From positions 38,146-102,145 of the forward strand of contig DATAEE010000391.1 of NCBI GenBank assembly GCA_036258175.1: a DNA stretch of 64,000 bases. The letters are read 5' to 3'. The position numbers and the translations under genes are program-made. The DNA is from DATAEE01 sp036258175 (GTDB taxonomy: Bacteria > Acidobacteriota > Vicinamibacteria > Vicinamibacterales > 2-12-FULL-66-21). This document shows, piece after piece, positions 26,052 through 37,295 of this stretch; position 1 is the first letter of the stretch; each line of letters begins with the position of its first letter. The notes beneath the pieces are model-generated. The model had not been told where the DNA came from and made no database searches. It was given only the letters and a program-made list of their open reading frames with translations.

Positions 26052-27568
26052 GGATTGAGCTCAATCCATCCAAACGTCCGTTCGACCGCCTTCTTCCATC
26101 CCGCGTAGGCGGACTCGCGCTGATCCGCGCTCCATCGCGGCTCCCAACGCTTATCTGGACGCCACTTACGCTCCAATTCAGGCAGATCCTTCCACACGCC
26201 AGCAGCGAGCCCCGCGGCATACGCCGCGCCGAGAGCCGTCGTTTCTGTAATCACTGGCCGAACGACGGGAACGCCCAGGATGTCGGCCTGAAGCTGCAGG
26301 AGCGTGTCATTAACCGTCGCGCCGCCGTCGACCTTGAGTACGTCGAGCGCCAGGGCCGCGTCGGTGATCATCGCGTCGAGCACGGCGCGCGTCTGGAAGC
26401 AGATCGCTTCGAGCGTTGCGCGGGCGAGATGGCCCTTCTCGTGGAACCGCGACAGACCCACGATCGCGCCGCGTGCGTCGGAGCGCCAGTACGGCGCGAA
26501 CAACCCCGAGAACGCCGGCACGAAGTACATCCCTCCCGCGTCCTTGACGGAATTCGCCAGCGTCTCGATCTCAGCGGCAGTACTAATGATGCCCAGCTGG
26601 TCGCGCAGCCACTGAACCGCCGATCCGGTCACCGCGACGGATCCTTCCAGCGCGTACACCGCAGGCCGATCGTCGAACCGGTAGCATGCCGTCGTCAGGA
26701 GTCCCGACGTGGACGGAACCCGGCGCGTGCCCGTGTTCAGCAGCATGAAATTACCGGTGCCGTAGGTGTTCTTCGCGGTGCCCGGGGCGTAGCAGGCCTG
26801 ACCGACCGTCGCCGCCTGTTGATCGCCGAGGTCCGCCGAGATGGGCACCTCGCCGCCGGTCGGGCCGCTCGCGCGCGTCGCGCCGTACGACCGCCGGTCG
26901 GAAGACGGACGAACCTCCGGCAGCATCGCGCGCGACACACCGAACAGCTTCAGGAGCTCGTCATCCCACGTCAGCGTCTCGAGATTGGCAAGCATCGTCC
27001 GGCTCGCGTTGGTTACATCGGTCACGTGGACGCCGCCGTCCGGCCCGCCGGTGAGGTTCCAGATGACCCACGTATCGATCGTCCCGACGATCGCATCGCC
27101 GCGCTCGGCGGCGCGCCGGACGCCGTCCACGTTCTCGAGGATCCACTGGAGCTTCGGCGCGGAAAAGTACGTCGCCGGCGGCAGGCCGGTCTTCCGGCGG
27201 ATGGCCGCACCGTGGCCGTCGCGTTCGAGGCCGGCGACGATGCGGTCGGTGCGGGTGTCCTGCCAGACGATCGCGTTCGTCCAGGGTTCACCCGTTTTCG
27301 GGTTCCAGACAACCGTGGTCTCGCGCTGGTTCGTGACGCCGATCGCCGCGAGGTCGGCGGCGAGGACGCGGGCGTTCCGCATGCCGCCCGCGATGACTTC
27401 TTCAGTGCGCTTCAGGATCTCGATCGGATCGTGTTCGACCCAGCCGGGCTGTGGAAGAATCTGACGGTGCTCGAGCTGATGCTGTCCCACGATGCCGCCC
27501 GCCTCGTCGAAGACGATGAAGCGGCTGCTCGTGGTCCCCTGATCGATCGCGCCGACGTATCGTGCCAT
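26048..27568 (-). CDS. glpK: Glycerol kinase
   Basis: This FGGY-family kinase makes glycerol-3-phosphate from glycerol and ATP. The start at 27568 gives MARYVGAIDQGTTSSRFIVF, the standard N-terminus; the open frame further upstream runs through the end of glpF. The 506-residue protein keeps the GVTNQRETTVVW substrate loop, DTWVIWNL, the GDQQAATVGQ motif, GTGNFMLLNTG and the C-terminal KVDGGATVNDTLLQLQADIL. It lies 7 bp after glpF and overlaps the TIGR00300 gene by 4 bp. Confidence 0.96.
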   Translation of the reverse strand: MARYVGAIDQGTTSSRFIVFDEAGGIVGQHQLEHRQILPQPGWVEHDPIEILKRTEEVIAGGMRNARVLAADLAAIGVTNQRETTVVWNPKTGEPWTNAIVWQDTRTDRIVAGLERDGHGAAIRRKTGLPPATYFSAPKLQWILENVDGVRRAAERGDAIVGTIDTWVIWNLTGGPDGGVHVTDVTNASRTMLANLETLTWDDELLKLFGVSRAMLPEVRPSSDRRSYGATRASGPTGGEVPISADLGDQQAATVGQACYAPGTAKNTYGTGNFMLLNTGTRRVPSTSGLLTTACYRFDDRPAVYALEGSVAVTGSAVQWLRDQLGIISTAAEIETLANSVKDAGGMYFVPAFSGLFAPYWRSDARGAIVGLSRFHEKGHLARATLEAICFQTRAVLDAMITDAALALDVLKVDGGATVNDTLLQLQADILGVPVVRPVITETTALGAAYAAGLAAGVWKDLPELERKWRPDKRWEPRWSADQRESAYAGWKKAVERTFGWIELNP

Positions 27569-27575
27569 GCGAACC

Positions 27576-28322
27576 TCAGAAGCCGATTGCGGAATAGAAC
27601 CACGCGCCGAGCACGCCGCCAATCAGCGGACCGGCCACCGGAATCCAGGCGTAGTCCCAGTCAGCGTCTCTCTTGCGCGGAATCGGCAGCACGCTGTACG
27701 CCAAACGCGGTCCAAGATCGCGCGCCGGATTGATGGCGTATCCGGTCGGACCGCCGAGTGAGAGACCGATAGCGAGGACCAGCGCGCCGACGAGCAGCGG
27801 CTGAAGCCCGTGCTGAAAGACAAGCGACAGATCGATCTGCGCGGGGTTCGTCATCGCGCTCGCGTTGGCGGCGATGGCGAGCACGCCAAAAAGCAGAACG
27901 GCGGTGCCGATCGCTTCAGTCACGAGATTCGCGGTGGGTTGGCGAATCGCGGGACCCGTGCAGAAGACAGCCAGCTTGGCATCGGCGTCCGTGGTCTGGC
28001 GCCAGTGGGGCAGATAGGCGAGCCAGACGACGACCGCTCCGGCGAAGGCGCCCAGCATCTGTGCCAGGACGTACCCGGGCACATGGGCCCATTCGAACGC
28101 GCCGATCGACGCCAGTGCGATCGTGACAGCCGGGTTGAGATGTGCCCCGCTGATGCGGCCTACGGCATACACGGCGATCGCCACGGCGAGTCCCCATCCC
28201 GTGGCGATCACGATCCACCCGCTGCCCTGGCCCTTCGACTTGTTCAGCAGCACGTTCGCGACCACACCGTCACCCAGGGTGATGAGCAACATCGTCCCGA
28301 CCGCTTCGGCAAGATAGTTCAT
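27576..28322 (-). CDS. glpF: Aquaglyceroporin, glycerol uptake facilitator
   Basis: This 248-residue MIP-family channel has six hydrophobic helices and the two NPA half-helices: GAHLNPAVT at about residue 65 and GYAINPARDLGPR near residue 200. The Asp after the second NPA-Arg marks the glycerol-conducting subgroup over strict water channels. It should admit glycerol for the adjacent glycerol kinase. The start at 28322 (MNYLAEAVGTMLLITLG) lies 7 bp behind the pheA stop on the minus strand. Confidence 0.94.
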   Translation of the reverse strand: MNYLAEAVGTMLLITLGDGVVANVLLNKSKGQGSGWIVIATGWGLAVAIAVYAVGRISGAHLNPAVTIALASIGAFEWAHVPGYVLAQMLGAFAGAVVVWLAYLPHWRQTTDADAKLAVFCTGPAIRQPTANLVTEAIGTAVLLFGVLAIAANASAMTNPAQIDLSLVFQHGLQPLLVGALVLAIGLSLGGPTGYAINPARDLGPRLAYSVLPIPRKRDADWDYAWIPVAGPLIGGVLGAWFYSAIGF

Positions 28323-28329
28323 TGGATCC

Positions 28330-29154
28330 TCATTGGCCGGAGCCCTTCCAGCGCTCGTAGGTCCCGAGGGTCCGCAGCGAGCGGGCGAACTCGCCGAGGT
28401 GAACGAGCGCACGGGCGCACTGCAGCTCCTCCCGCGCGATTCCGAGGTCGATGTAGAACAGGTACTCCCACGGCCGTCCGCGAATGGGTCGCGACTCGAG
28501 CTTCGTGAGATCGATGTTGCGCAGGGCGAAGACGCTGAGCGCCTTGAACAGCGAGCCGGGCTCATTGCCGAGTGACACAACGATCGACGTTTTGTCCGGA
28601 GTGCCGAGCGGTACGGGCCGCTTGCAGATCAACAGGAAACGCGTGATGTTCGATTCGTAGTCCTGGATGCCGGATCGCAGCACCTCGAGCCCGAAGATGG
28701 CGCCCGCGCGCGCTGACGCGATCGCCGCGGCATCCTTCACTGCGCCGTCGCGGATCATCTTGCCGCTGCCCGCCGTGTCGTAGGTGGCGACGACCTCGAC
28801 GCCCGGAAGGCTCTGGAGAAACCGTTCGCACTGGGCGAGCGCCTGCGGATGCGAATAGACGCGGCGAACGTCTTCGAGCGTCACGCCCGGCATCGCGAGC
28901 AGCGCGTGCTCGACCTTCAGTTCGACCTCGCCGACGATCGGCAGCTCGTGCTCGAGCAGCAGGTCGTAGTTGCGATGGATGCTGCCGCCGATCGAGTTCT
29001 CGATCGGCACGATCCCGTGCGAGACGCTGCCACGCGCGACCGCGTCGAACACTTCCTCGAAGCTCTTGCAGGGAACTGTTGCTGCCTGCGGCTGAATGAG
29101 CCCAGCTGCCGCTTCGCTGAACGCTCCCGGCTCACCTTGATACGCGATTCGCAT
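28330..29154 (-). CDS. pheA: Prephenate dehydratase with ACT domain
   Basis: This 274-residue enzyme decarboxylates and dehydrates prephenate to phenylpyruvate in phenylalanine synthesis. The start MRIAYQGEPGAFSEAAA at 29154 is the family norm; the frame is open to 29238 but the extra residues come from an intergenic repeat. The catalytic motif NITRF is present (YESNITRFLLI), as are PIENSIGGSIHRNYDLL and a C-terminal ACT domain with the phenylalanine-sensing KLESRP motif. It is monofunctional, with no chorismate mutase part. It is the first gene of a minus-strand set with glpF and glpK, 7 bp apart, with no obvious pathway link. Confidence 0.95.
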   Translation of the reverse strand: MRIAYQGEPGAFSEAAAGLIQPQAATVPCKSFEEVFDAVARGSVSHGIVPIENSIGGSIHRNYDLLLEHELPIVGEVELKVEHALLAMPGVTLEDVRRVYSHPQALAQCERFLQSLPGVEVVATYDTAGSGKMIRDGAVKDAAAIASARAGAIFGLEVLRSGIQDYESNITRFLLICKRPVPLGTPDKTSIVVSLGNEPGSLFKALSVFALRNIDLTKLESRPIRGRPWEYLFYIDLGIAREELQCARALVHLGEFARSLRTLGTYERWKGSGQ

Positions 29155-29196
29155 GTGGTGTGGAGGGCACCTTACATTGGCCGACGACGGTTGGCA

Positions 29197-29285
29197 ACAA
29201 TCAACAATCGGCAATAATTGGCGATCGTCAATCCACAATCGTCAATCAATCTGACAATCGGCAATCCTGAATCGGCAATGCAGAG
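29197..29285. repeat. AT-rich CAATCGGCAAT-type tandem repeat
   Basis: About eight imperfect units of (A)CAATCGGCAAT or AATCGTCAATC fill the divergent spacer between pheA and the antiporter gene. The stretch is markedly A+T-rich compared with its neighbours. It must share the space with the promoters of both divergent genes. Confidence 0.7.
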
Positions 29286-31003
29286 TGCATAGTGCAGACC
29301 TCATCCTGACGGCAACCGGCGGTCTCGCTGCGGCCCTCGTGCTCGGCCACATCACCGAGCGGCTTCGGCTGTCTCCGATCGTGGGGTATCTCCTCGCGGG
29401 CGTGGTGGTCGGCCCGTAAACGCCGGGATTCTCCGCCGACCGCGCGCTCGCCGAGCAGCTCGCCGAAATCGGCGTCGTCCTCCTGATGTTCGACGTCGGC
29501 ATGCAGTTTCATTTCAAGGAGCTGCTCGCCGTCCGCCGCGTCGCCGTGCCGGGCGCGGTCGTGCAAAGTCTGGTGGCGACCGTTCTCGGCGCGCTGGCCG
29601 CCCGCGTGGTCGGTTGGGAGTGGACGGCAGGGATCGTGTTCGGGCTCGCGCTGTCGGTCGCCAGCACCGTCGTCCTCGTTCGCGTGCTGTCCGATCATCA
29701 CGATCTCCACACGCCGGTCGGGCACATCGCCGTCGGCTGGCTCGTCGTCGAAGATCTCTTCACGGTCCTCATCCTTGTGCTGATGCCGGCCGTGTTTGGC
29801 GGGGGCGATCTGGAGATCGGATCCTCCGCGGAGCTTGCGACGAACCTCGGGCTCGCGCTCGTGAAGATCGTGGCGTTCGTTGCACTGACGATGACCCTCG
29901 GCGGGCGGATTATCCCCGCGCTTCTCGAGCGGGCGGCGGTGAGCCGGTCGCGCGAGCTGTTCAACCTGACCGTTCTCGTCATCGCGCTCGGCATCGCCGT
30001 TGCCGCGGCGCGCTGGTTCGGCGTGTCGATGGCGCTGGGCGCATTCCTCGCCGGGCTGGTGGTCGGGCGGTCGGAGTTCAGCGTCCGCGCGGCGGGCGAA
30101 GCGCTGCCGCTCCGCGACGCGTTCGGCGTGCTGTTCTTCGTCTCGGTCGGCATGCTCGTCAACCCGCGCAGCATCCTGGAGGAGCCGACGCTCGTCGCGC
30201 TGGCGCTCGGCGTGATCCTGATCGGCAAGCCCGCTGCTGCGCTGCTCATCGTGCTGCTGCTGCGGCATCCCATGAGCGTGGCGCTTGCCGTCGCGGTTGC
30301 CCTCGCGCAGATCGGCGAGTTCTCGTTCATGCTGGCAACGGTCGCGCGGGATCTGAAGGTGATGGATCCGAGCGGCACGAACGCGCTCGTCGCCGCCGCA
30401 ATCGTTTCGATCAGCCTGAACCCGCTGTTATACCGCGCCGTGGATCCCGTTGCCGGCAGGGTCCGCCGGCCATCCGAAGGATCGGCGCAGCCAGTGGAGC
30501 GGGGGACCCATGACAGTGAGCCGCCGGCCGAGGACACGTTCCGCGCCATCGTTGTCGGCTACGGTCCCTCAGGTCACTCTGTGACGCGCCTGCTGCTCGA
30601 GAACGGCATCCGACCCACGGTCATCGATCTGAACTTCGACGTCGTGCGCCGGCTGCGGGAAGAGGGGATCGACGCGGTGTACGGCGATGCGCTGCGGCGC
30701 GAAACGCTGCTCGAAGCCGGTATTCAGAACGCGAGGTATCTGATCCTCGCGTTCGCGGCGCTGCAGGGGGCCGAGGAGATCATTCGCGTGGCGCGCGAGC
30801 TGCACCCGCGGATTCGCATCCTCGCCCGCGGGAGTTATCTGCGGGATCTGGCGCCGTTGCGCCGCGCGGGCGCCGACCTGGTGTTTTCAGGGGAAGGGGA
30901 GGTCGCGCTCGCGTTTACCGAAGCGATTCTGCGCGAACTTGGCGCGTCTCCAGATCAGATCGATCGCGAGCGCGCCCGGGTGCACGAAGAACTTACGTCT
31001 TGA
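29285..31003 (+). pseudogene. KefB-like CPA2 cation:proton antiporter with in-frame TAA at codon 45
   Basis: Read from a GTG at 29285, the frame encodes a KefB-type monovalent cation/H+ antiporter: an N-terminal helix (LILTATGGLAAALVLGHI), SPIVGYLLAGVVVGP, then TAA at 29417-29419, then TPGFSADRALAEQLAEIGVV and on without another stop to 31003. The family usually reads GP(F/Y/H)TPGF there, so one substitution (for example TAC to TAA) explains the stop. The remainder has about a dozen helices and a C-terminal TrkA-N NAD-binding domain (VVGYGPSGHSVTRLLLENG). An ATG at 29486 could start a product lacking the first helices, which is unlikely to be a working antiporter. A sequencing error or suppression cannot be excluded. 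Confidence 0.8.
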
Positions 31004-31682
31004 AAGTAATCGACAGGCCCGCCGAACTCGATCGGTCGATCGTCGTGTCGGCATTCGACACCGTCTTCAGGTGGTCGAGGAATTCGCGAATGCCGGTTTG
31101 CCCGCTTGACACGTTGTGGGCGGTGAAGCAGCCGCCGCGTTCGAGCTTCGGCCAGACCGCGACGAAGTAGTTCGTGTACCATTCTTTGTCCGCATCCGAA
31201 AACACGAAATCAAACGGACCTTCGAGCTTCGGCACGAGATCGTGCGCGTCGGCAAGCCTCGCGTCGATGTAATCGGCAAGTCCAGCCTCTTTGAAGTTGG
31301 TAAGCGCGATCCGATGGCGACGTTCGTCCACGTCGATTGTGATCAACCTGCCTCCGGTCTTGCTGAGCGCCCAGGCGATCCAGATCGCCGAGTGACCCGT
31401 CGACGTTCCAATCTCGAGCGCTCTCTTGTATTTGTGCTTGAGAACCAGGTCGTGCAGCGTACGGCCATCCGCCTCGGGGACATTCAGATCCCGCCAGTTG
31501 GATCGATTGCGATCCAGGAACGCGCGGACGCGACGATCGAGATCGGAAGAGTCGGTTTGCACGAGTGGTGACGCGACCGTAGATCCGACAGAGAGAAGCG
31601 CCGTGAAGACGACAGCGGCAACTCGCACGATCGATCGTAGCGTCGACGCGAGGCCGCGAAGTGTCGAAGCGTGCACGCGCAT
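30993..31682 (-). CDS. Exported class I SAM-dependent O-methyltransferase-like protein
   Basis: The core matches the catechol-O-methyltransferase-like class I family: ALEIGTSTGHSAIWIAWALS is the SAM-binding loop, followed by RLITIDVDERR, then FDFVFSDADKEWYTNYFVA. I chose the start at 31682 because it gives a signal-like N-terminus (IVRVAAVVFTALLSVGSTVAS); upstream in-frame ATGs at 31748 and 31823 run through the region before clpC. An exported methyltransferase is unusual because SAM is cytosolic, so the hydrophobic segment may instead be a membrane anchor. The 3' end overlaps the antiporter stop by 11 bp. Confidence 0.75.
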   Translation of the reverse strand: MRVHASTLRGLASTLRSIVRVAAVVFTALLSVGSTVASPLVQTDSSDLDRRVRAFLDRNRSNWRDLNVPEADGRTLHDLVLKHKYKRALEIGTSTGHSAIWIAWALSKTGGRLITIDVDERRHRIALTNFKEAGLADYIDARLADAHDLVPKLEGPFDFVFSDADKEWYTNYFVAVWPKLERGGCFTAHNVSSGQTGIREFLDHLKTVSNADTTIDRSSSAGLSITFKT

Positions 31683-31768
31683 GCGCGACGCATGCGAACC
31701 GCGTGGAGAAAAGGTTGCCAGAAATGTAACTAATAGCTCCGTTCTCATCCAGTTCTGTCCTCTCACGA

Positions 31769-31786
31769 ATTGGGCGTCCGCCCAAT
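31769..31786. promoter_or_regulatory. 18-bp palindrome between methyltransferase and clpC
   Basis: ATTGGGCG-TC-CGCCCAAT is a perfect inverted repeat located 48 bp upstream of the clpC -35 box and 87 bp upstream of the chosen methyltransferase start. It could be a regulator-binding site for either divergent gene. No matching site is seen elsewhere in the window. Confidence 0.5.
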
Positions 31787-31833
31787 CCGTTTCGCTAAGT
31801 TCCTTAGAATCCGCACTTACCACAATGCGTTGG

Positions 31834-31862
31834 TTGGCCCTGAGCTAGCTATGCCGTATAAT
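31834..31862 (+). promoter_or_regulatory. Promoter upstream of clpC (TTGGCC-17 bp-TATAAT)
   Basis: A perfect -10 TATAAT (31857-31862) is spaced 17 bp from TTGGCC (31834-31839). The ATG of clpC is 59 bp downstream. This is the best housekeeping-type promoter in the window. No CIRCE-like inverted repeat is seen. Confidence 0.75.
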
Positions 31863-31921
31863 GCGGTTACAAGGTTCGCCGATGCCATCGAACACGAACC
31901 CATTTACGTAGGACCCTTAGG

Positions 31922-34366
<2,445 letters not shown>

Positions 34367-34401
34367 CTTCCTGTAAAGTTGTAGGTTGTATTCAGGGAAT
34401 G

Positions 34402-34469
34402 GGGACTAGGGACTAGGGACTGGGTTGTGCCGGTCGCTGGTTCCCGTCCCAAGTCCCTAGTCCCTTCGA
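34402..34469. repeat. GGGACTAG-type inverted repeat array between clpC and bamA
   Basis: The left arm GGGACTAGGGACTAGGGACT (from 34402) is mirrored by a right arm ending TCCCTAGTCCC read inversely (about 34449-34465), with a 25-nt loop. The arms pair over about 17 bp. The word is the same as in 59437-59514 and 46778-46793. It may act as a terminator for clpC or as a processing hairpin ahead of bamA. Confidence 0.75.
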
Positions 34470-34477
34470 GATATAGA

Positions 34478-37144
34478 GTGCGACCGCTCCCCGTTCTTAT
34501 CGTTATTGGACTGCTCGTTCCGGCGTCCGCCCGGGCCCAGCAGCCGGCGCCCGTTCCCGCGCTGCCGGCCGTCCAGGCTCCGGCGCCGGCGGGTCAGCCC
34601 CAGGGCGAAATCGTTCCCCCGGCCAGTTCGCCCATCTTGCTCCGGGCGATCGAGGTCCGGTTCTCGTCGCAGGGGAACGTCTCCGTTATCGACCCTCAGA
34701 CCTACGTCTATTACATCCAAACCCAGACCAGCCGGCCGAGTGCGGGCGTGTGGATTCCGTATACCGACGCCACCGAGCAAAGCCTGCTGGAGGACTACAA
34801 GCGGCTCTGGGGCACGAGTTTTCTCGACAACCTGACGCTCTCCGTCGAAGACCGGCCGTACTCGAACGGCGTGCGCGCCAAGTACGTCGTGTTCGACATG
34901 GAGGAGCGGCAGCGCGTCAAAATCGTGGACTACGACGGGTCGAAGAAAGTCGAGATCTCGAAGATCGACGAGGCACTGAAGGAGAAGAACGCGGTCATCC
35001 GGACCGACTCCTTCATCGACCAGGGGCTCGTCCGGCGCGTCTCCGGGATCGTCCGGGAACTCTACGCTGAGAAGGGGTATCAGTACGCCGAGGTCAAGCC
35101 GCAGATCAAAGAGATGGCCGGCGGCCCGAAGCTCGTGCACCTCACCTTCAACATCACGGAAGGGCCGAAGGTCGAGATTCGCGAGGTCGACTTCGTCGGC
35201 AACGTGAAGATGTCCGACGGAGCCCTCGGGAAGAAGATGAAGGAGAACAAGGGGCGCGGCTTCCTGTCCTTCATCACTGGCGGCGGCACGTACAAGGAAG
35301 GGAAGTTCGAGGAGGACGCCGAAAAAGTCGTCGAGCACTACCGGAATGAGGGTTACATCACGGCGCAGGTCGGGCAGCCGGAATTGAAGATCCTCGAAGA
35401 CTCGAAGGACGGCAGGACGCGGCACATCCAGCTGCGCATCCCGGTCACCGAGGGGTCGCGCTACCGCGTCGGCGACTTCAAGTTCGAGGGCAACACCGTC
35501 GTCAAGGAAGAAGCGCTGCGGCCGCTGTTCAAGTTGAAGACCGGCGACTGGTACGCGGAGAAACGGATCCGGAAGGGGCTCGAGAAGGCGCGCGAGATTT
35601 TCGGCTCCGGCGGTTACTACGAGTTCGTCGGCTTTCCCGATCTCAAGCCGCGCGACCTGACCAATGGCAACGGAAATTCGAACGGCAGGTCGGACGACGG
35701 TCCCGATGTGAAACCGGTCGAGAAACCGAAGACCACCGCCGGCGGCGCGCCCATCGTCGACGTCACGATGCGGATGCAGCCGGGCAAGCAGTACTTCGTC
35801 AACCGGATCACCTTCGTCGGCAATACGACGACCAGGGATAACGTCATCCGGCGTGAGCTGCGGCTCTACGAAGGCGGAGTGTTCAACACTGAGGGGTTGA
35901 AGGCCAGCATCAAGCGATTGAACCAGCTCGGGTACTTCAAGTCGCTCGAAGGTGGCGAGGCCATCGACGTCCAAAAGACACCGGGGACGGGCACGCCGGG
36001 GACCGGGGCCGAGACGAGCGAGGTGGACGTCACGCTGAAGCTCGAGGAGCAGAACCGGAACCAGCTCACGTTCGGCGCGGGCGTGTCGCAGTTCGAGGGC
36101 TTCTTCGGCCAGCTGTCGTTCCAGACGTCGAACTTCCTCGGCCGCGGCGAAACGCTCACCGTTGCCGCACAGGCCGGGTCGCGCGCGCGCAACTACCAGC
36201 TCGCATTCACCGAGCCGTTCCTGTTCGATCGCCCGATCACGCTTGGCTTCGACATCTACACGCGCGAAGTCCGTTACATTTCGCAGTTCACGCAGGCGTC
36301 CAATGGCGGCAACCTCGTGTTCGGGTTCCCGCTGGCCGATTTCACGCGGATGTTCCTGAGCTACAGCTTCGAGCGCGTCAAGGTGAAGGACCTCAACGAG
36401 CTGTATCTCAACCCGATCCTGGCAGCCACCAACCCGTTCCTCGCCGACTCGCTGCTCATCAACGATGCCGGGCGGCGGACGATCAGCAAGATTTCTCCGA
36501 GCCTCGTCCACAACACGGTGGATAGTCCGATTTTCCCGACGACCGGCAAGCGCTACACGGTCTCGTTCGACCTTGCGGGTCTCGGCGGCAACACGCCACC
36601 GCGCGTAGTCAACGACACGGAAGTCGGTGGGTGCTGCAAGTTCTACAACCCCCGCGTCGAGGGCATCTGGTACTTCCGGCACACGAACCGCACGTCGCTC
36701 GGGTTCCGTGCGCAGGCCGAGTACATCTCGCCATACGGCGATTCGACGATCCTGCCGATCTTCGAGCGGCTGTTCCTCGGCGGCGAGTACAGCGTCCGCG
36801 GGTTCGACATCCGGACGATCGGGCCGTACGATGAGGTGTCCGGCCTCGTCGTCGGCGGCAACAAGACGCTGCTGTTCAACGGGGAGTACCTGATTACGAT
36901 TGCGGGCCCGGTGCGGCTCGTGCTGTTCTACGACGCCGGGCAGGTGCAGGACCGCGGCGGCCGATTCGCGATGGACGACTTCAAGACGTCGACCGGCGCC
37001 GAGATCCGGTTTTTCATGCCGGTCCTGAACGTGCCGTTCCGGCTGATCTTCGCGTGGAACCCGCAGCGCGACGGTGTGCTCGACAACCAGCTGCAGCCGC
37101 AGAAGGCCTTCACGTTCCGCTTTGCGGTAGGATCAACCTTCTGA
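34478..37144 (+). CDS. bamA: Outer membrane assembly factor BamA (Omp85)
   Basis: BamA inserts beta-barrel proteins into the outer membrane. I place the start at the GTG at 34478, which gives a signal peptide (VLIVIGLLVPASARAQQ); an upstream in-frame GTG at 34427 would translate the intergenic repeat. The 888-residue protein has a Pro/Ala-rich leader, about five POTRA domains (for example VEIREVDFVGNVKMSDGALG, YRVGDFKFEGNTVVKEEALR, YFVNRITFVGNTTTRDNVIR) and a C-terminal 16-stranded barrel with the conserved FLGGEYSVRGFD motif. It ends in phenylalanine (RFAVGSTF), the usual outer-membrane signal. Short inserts rich in Gly/Asn (about residue 400) and Thr/Gly/Pro (about 510) lie next to or between POTRA domains. 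Confidence 0.94.
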   Translation: MRPLPVLIVIGLLVPASARAQQPAPVPALPAVQAPAPAGQPQGEIVPPASSPILLRAIEVRFSSQGNVSVIDPQTYVYYIQTQTSRPSAGVWIPYTDATEQSLLEDYKRLWGTSFLDNLTLSVEDRPYSNGVRAKYVVFDMEERQRVKIVDYDGSKKVEISKIDEALKEKNAVIRTDSFIDQGLVRRVSGIVRELYAEKGYQYAEVKPQIKEMAGGPKLVHLTFNITEGPKVEIREVDFVGNVKMSDGALGKKMKENKGRGFLSFITGGGTYKEGKFEEDAEKVVEHYRNEGYITAQVGQPELKILEDSKDGRTRHIQLRIPVTEGSRYRVGDFKFEGNTVVKEEALRPLFKLKTGDWYAEKRIRKGLEKAREIFGSGGYYEFVGFPDLKPRDLTNGNGNSNGRSDDGPDVKPVEKPKTTAGGAPIVDVTMRMQPGKQYFVNRITFVGNTTTRDNVIRRELRLYEGGVFNTEGLKASIKRLNQLGYFKSLEGGEAIDVQKTPGTGTPGTGAETSEVDVTLKLEEQNRNQLTFGAGVSQFEGFFGQLSFQTSNFLGRGETLTVAAQAGSRARNYQLAFTEPFLFDRPITLGFDIYTREVRYISQFTQASNGGNLVFGFPLADFTRMFLSYSFERVKVKDLNELYLNPILAATNPFLADSLLINDAGRRTISKISPSLVHNTVDSPIFPTTGKRYTVSFDLAGLGGNTPPRVVNDTEVGGCCKFYNPRVEGIWYFRHTNRTSLGFRAQAEYISPYGDSTILPIFERLFLGGEYSVRGFDIRTIGPYDEVSGLVVGGNKTLLFNGEYLITIAGPVRLVLFYDAGQVQDRGGRFAMDDFKTSTGAEIRFFMPVLNVPFRLIFAWNPQRDGVLDNQLQPQKAFTFRFAVGSTF

Positions 37145-37147
37145 GCC

Positions 37148-37175
37148 GCAGATTTACGCAGATACACGCAGATCC
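37148..37175. repeat. ACGCAGATT-type repeat after bamA
   Basis: GCAGATTTACGCAGATACAC followed by GCAGATCC starts 3 bp after the bamA stop. It is the same word as in the 4489-4843 element and at 50105-50136. Confidence 0.65.
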
Positions 37176-37243
37176 GGCCCGGATGCTCCGCCGGTTCGCG
37201 CCGATAGACACGTAGCGCGGGCCCACGGGCCTGCCAGGAGCTT

Positions 37244-37266
37244 GTAGCGCAGCCCTTTAGGTGCAC
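37244..37266 (+). repeat. REP1 palindromic repeat, truncated copy 3
   Basis: GTAGCGCAGCCCTTTAG matches the left arm and centre of REP1, but the right arm is replaced by GTGCACC, so the palindrome is broken. It lies 30 bp upstream of the skp start. Confidence 0.7.
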
Positions 37267-37295
37267 CAGCGAAAGAGAACGAGGTCATCATCGAT

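Noticed and set aside
29155..29238. N-terminal extension of prephenate dehydratase
   Set aside because: The added residues are translated from the CAATCGGCAAT repeat; the family N-terminus begins at 29154.
34427..34477. Upstream GTG start for bamA
   Set aside because: It would translate the GGGACTAG repeat and displace the signal peptide from the N-terminus; the GTG at 34478 fits.
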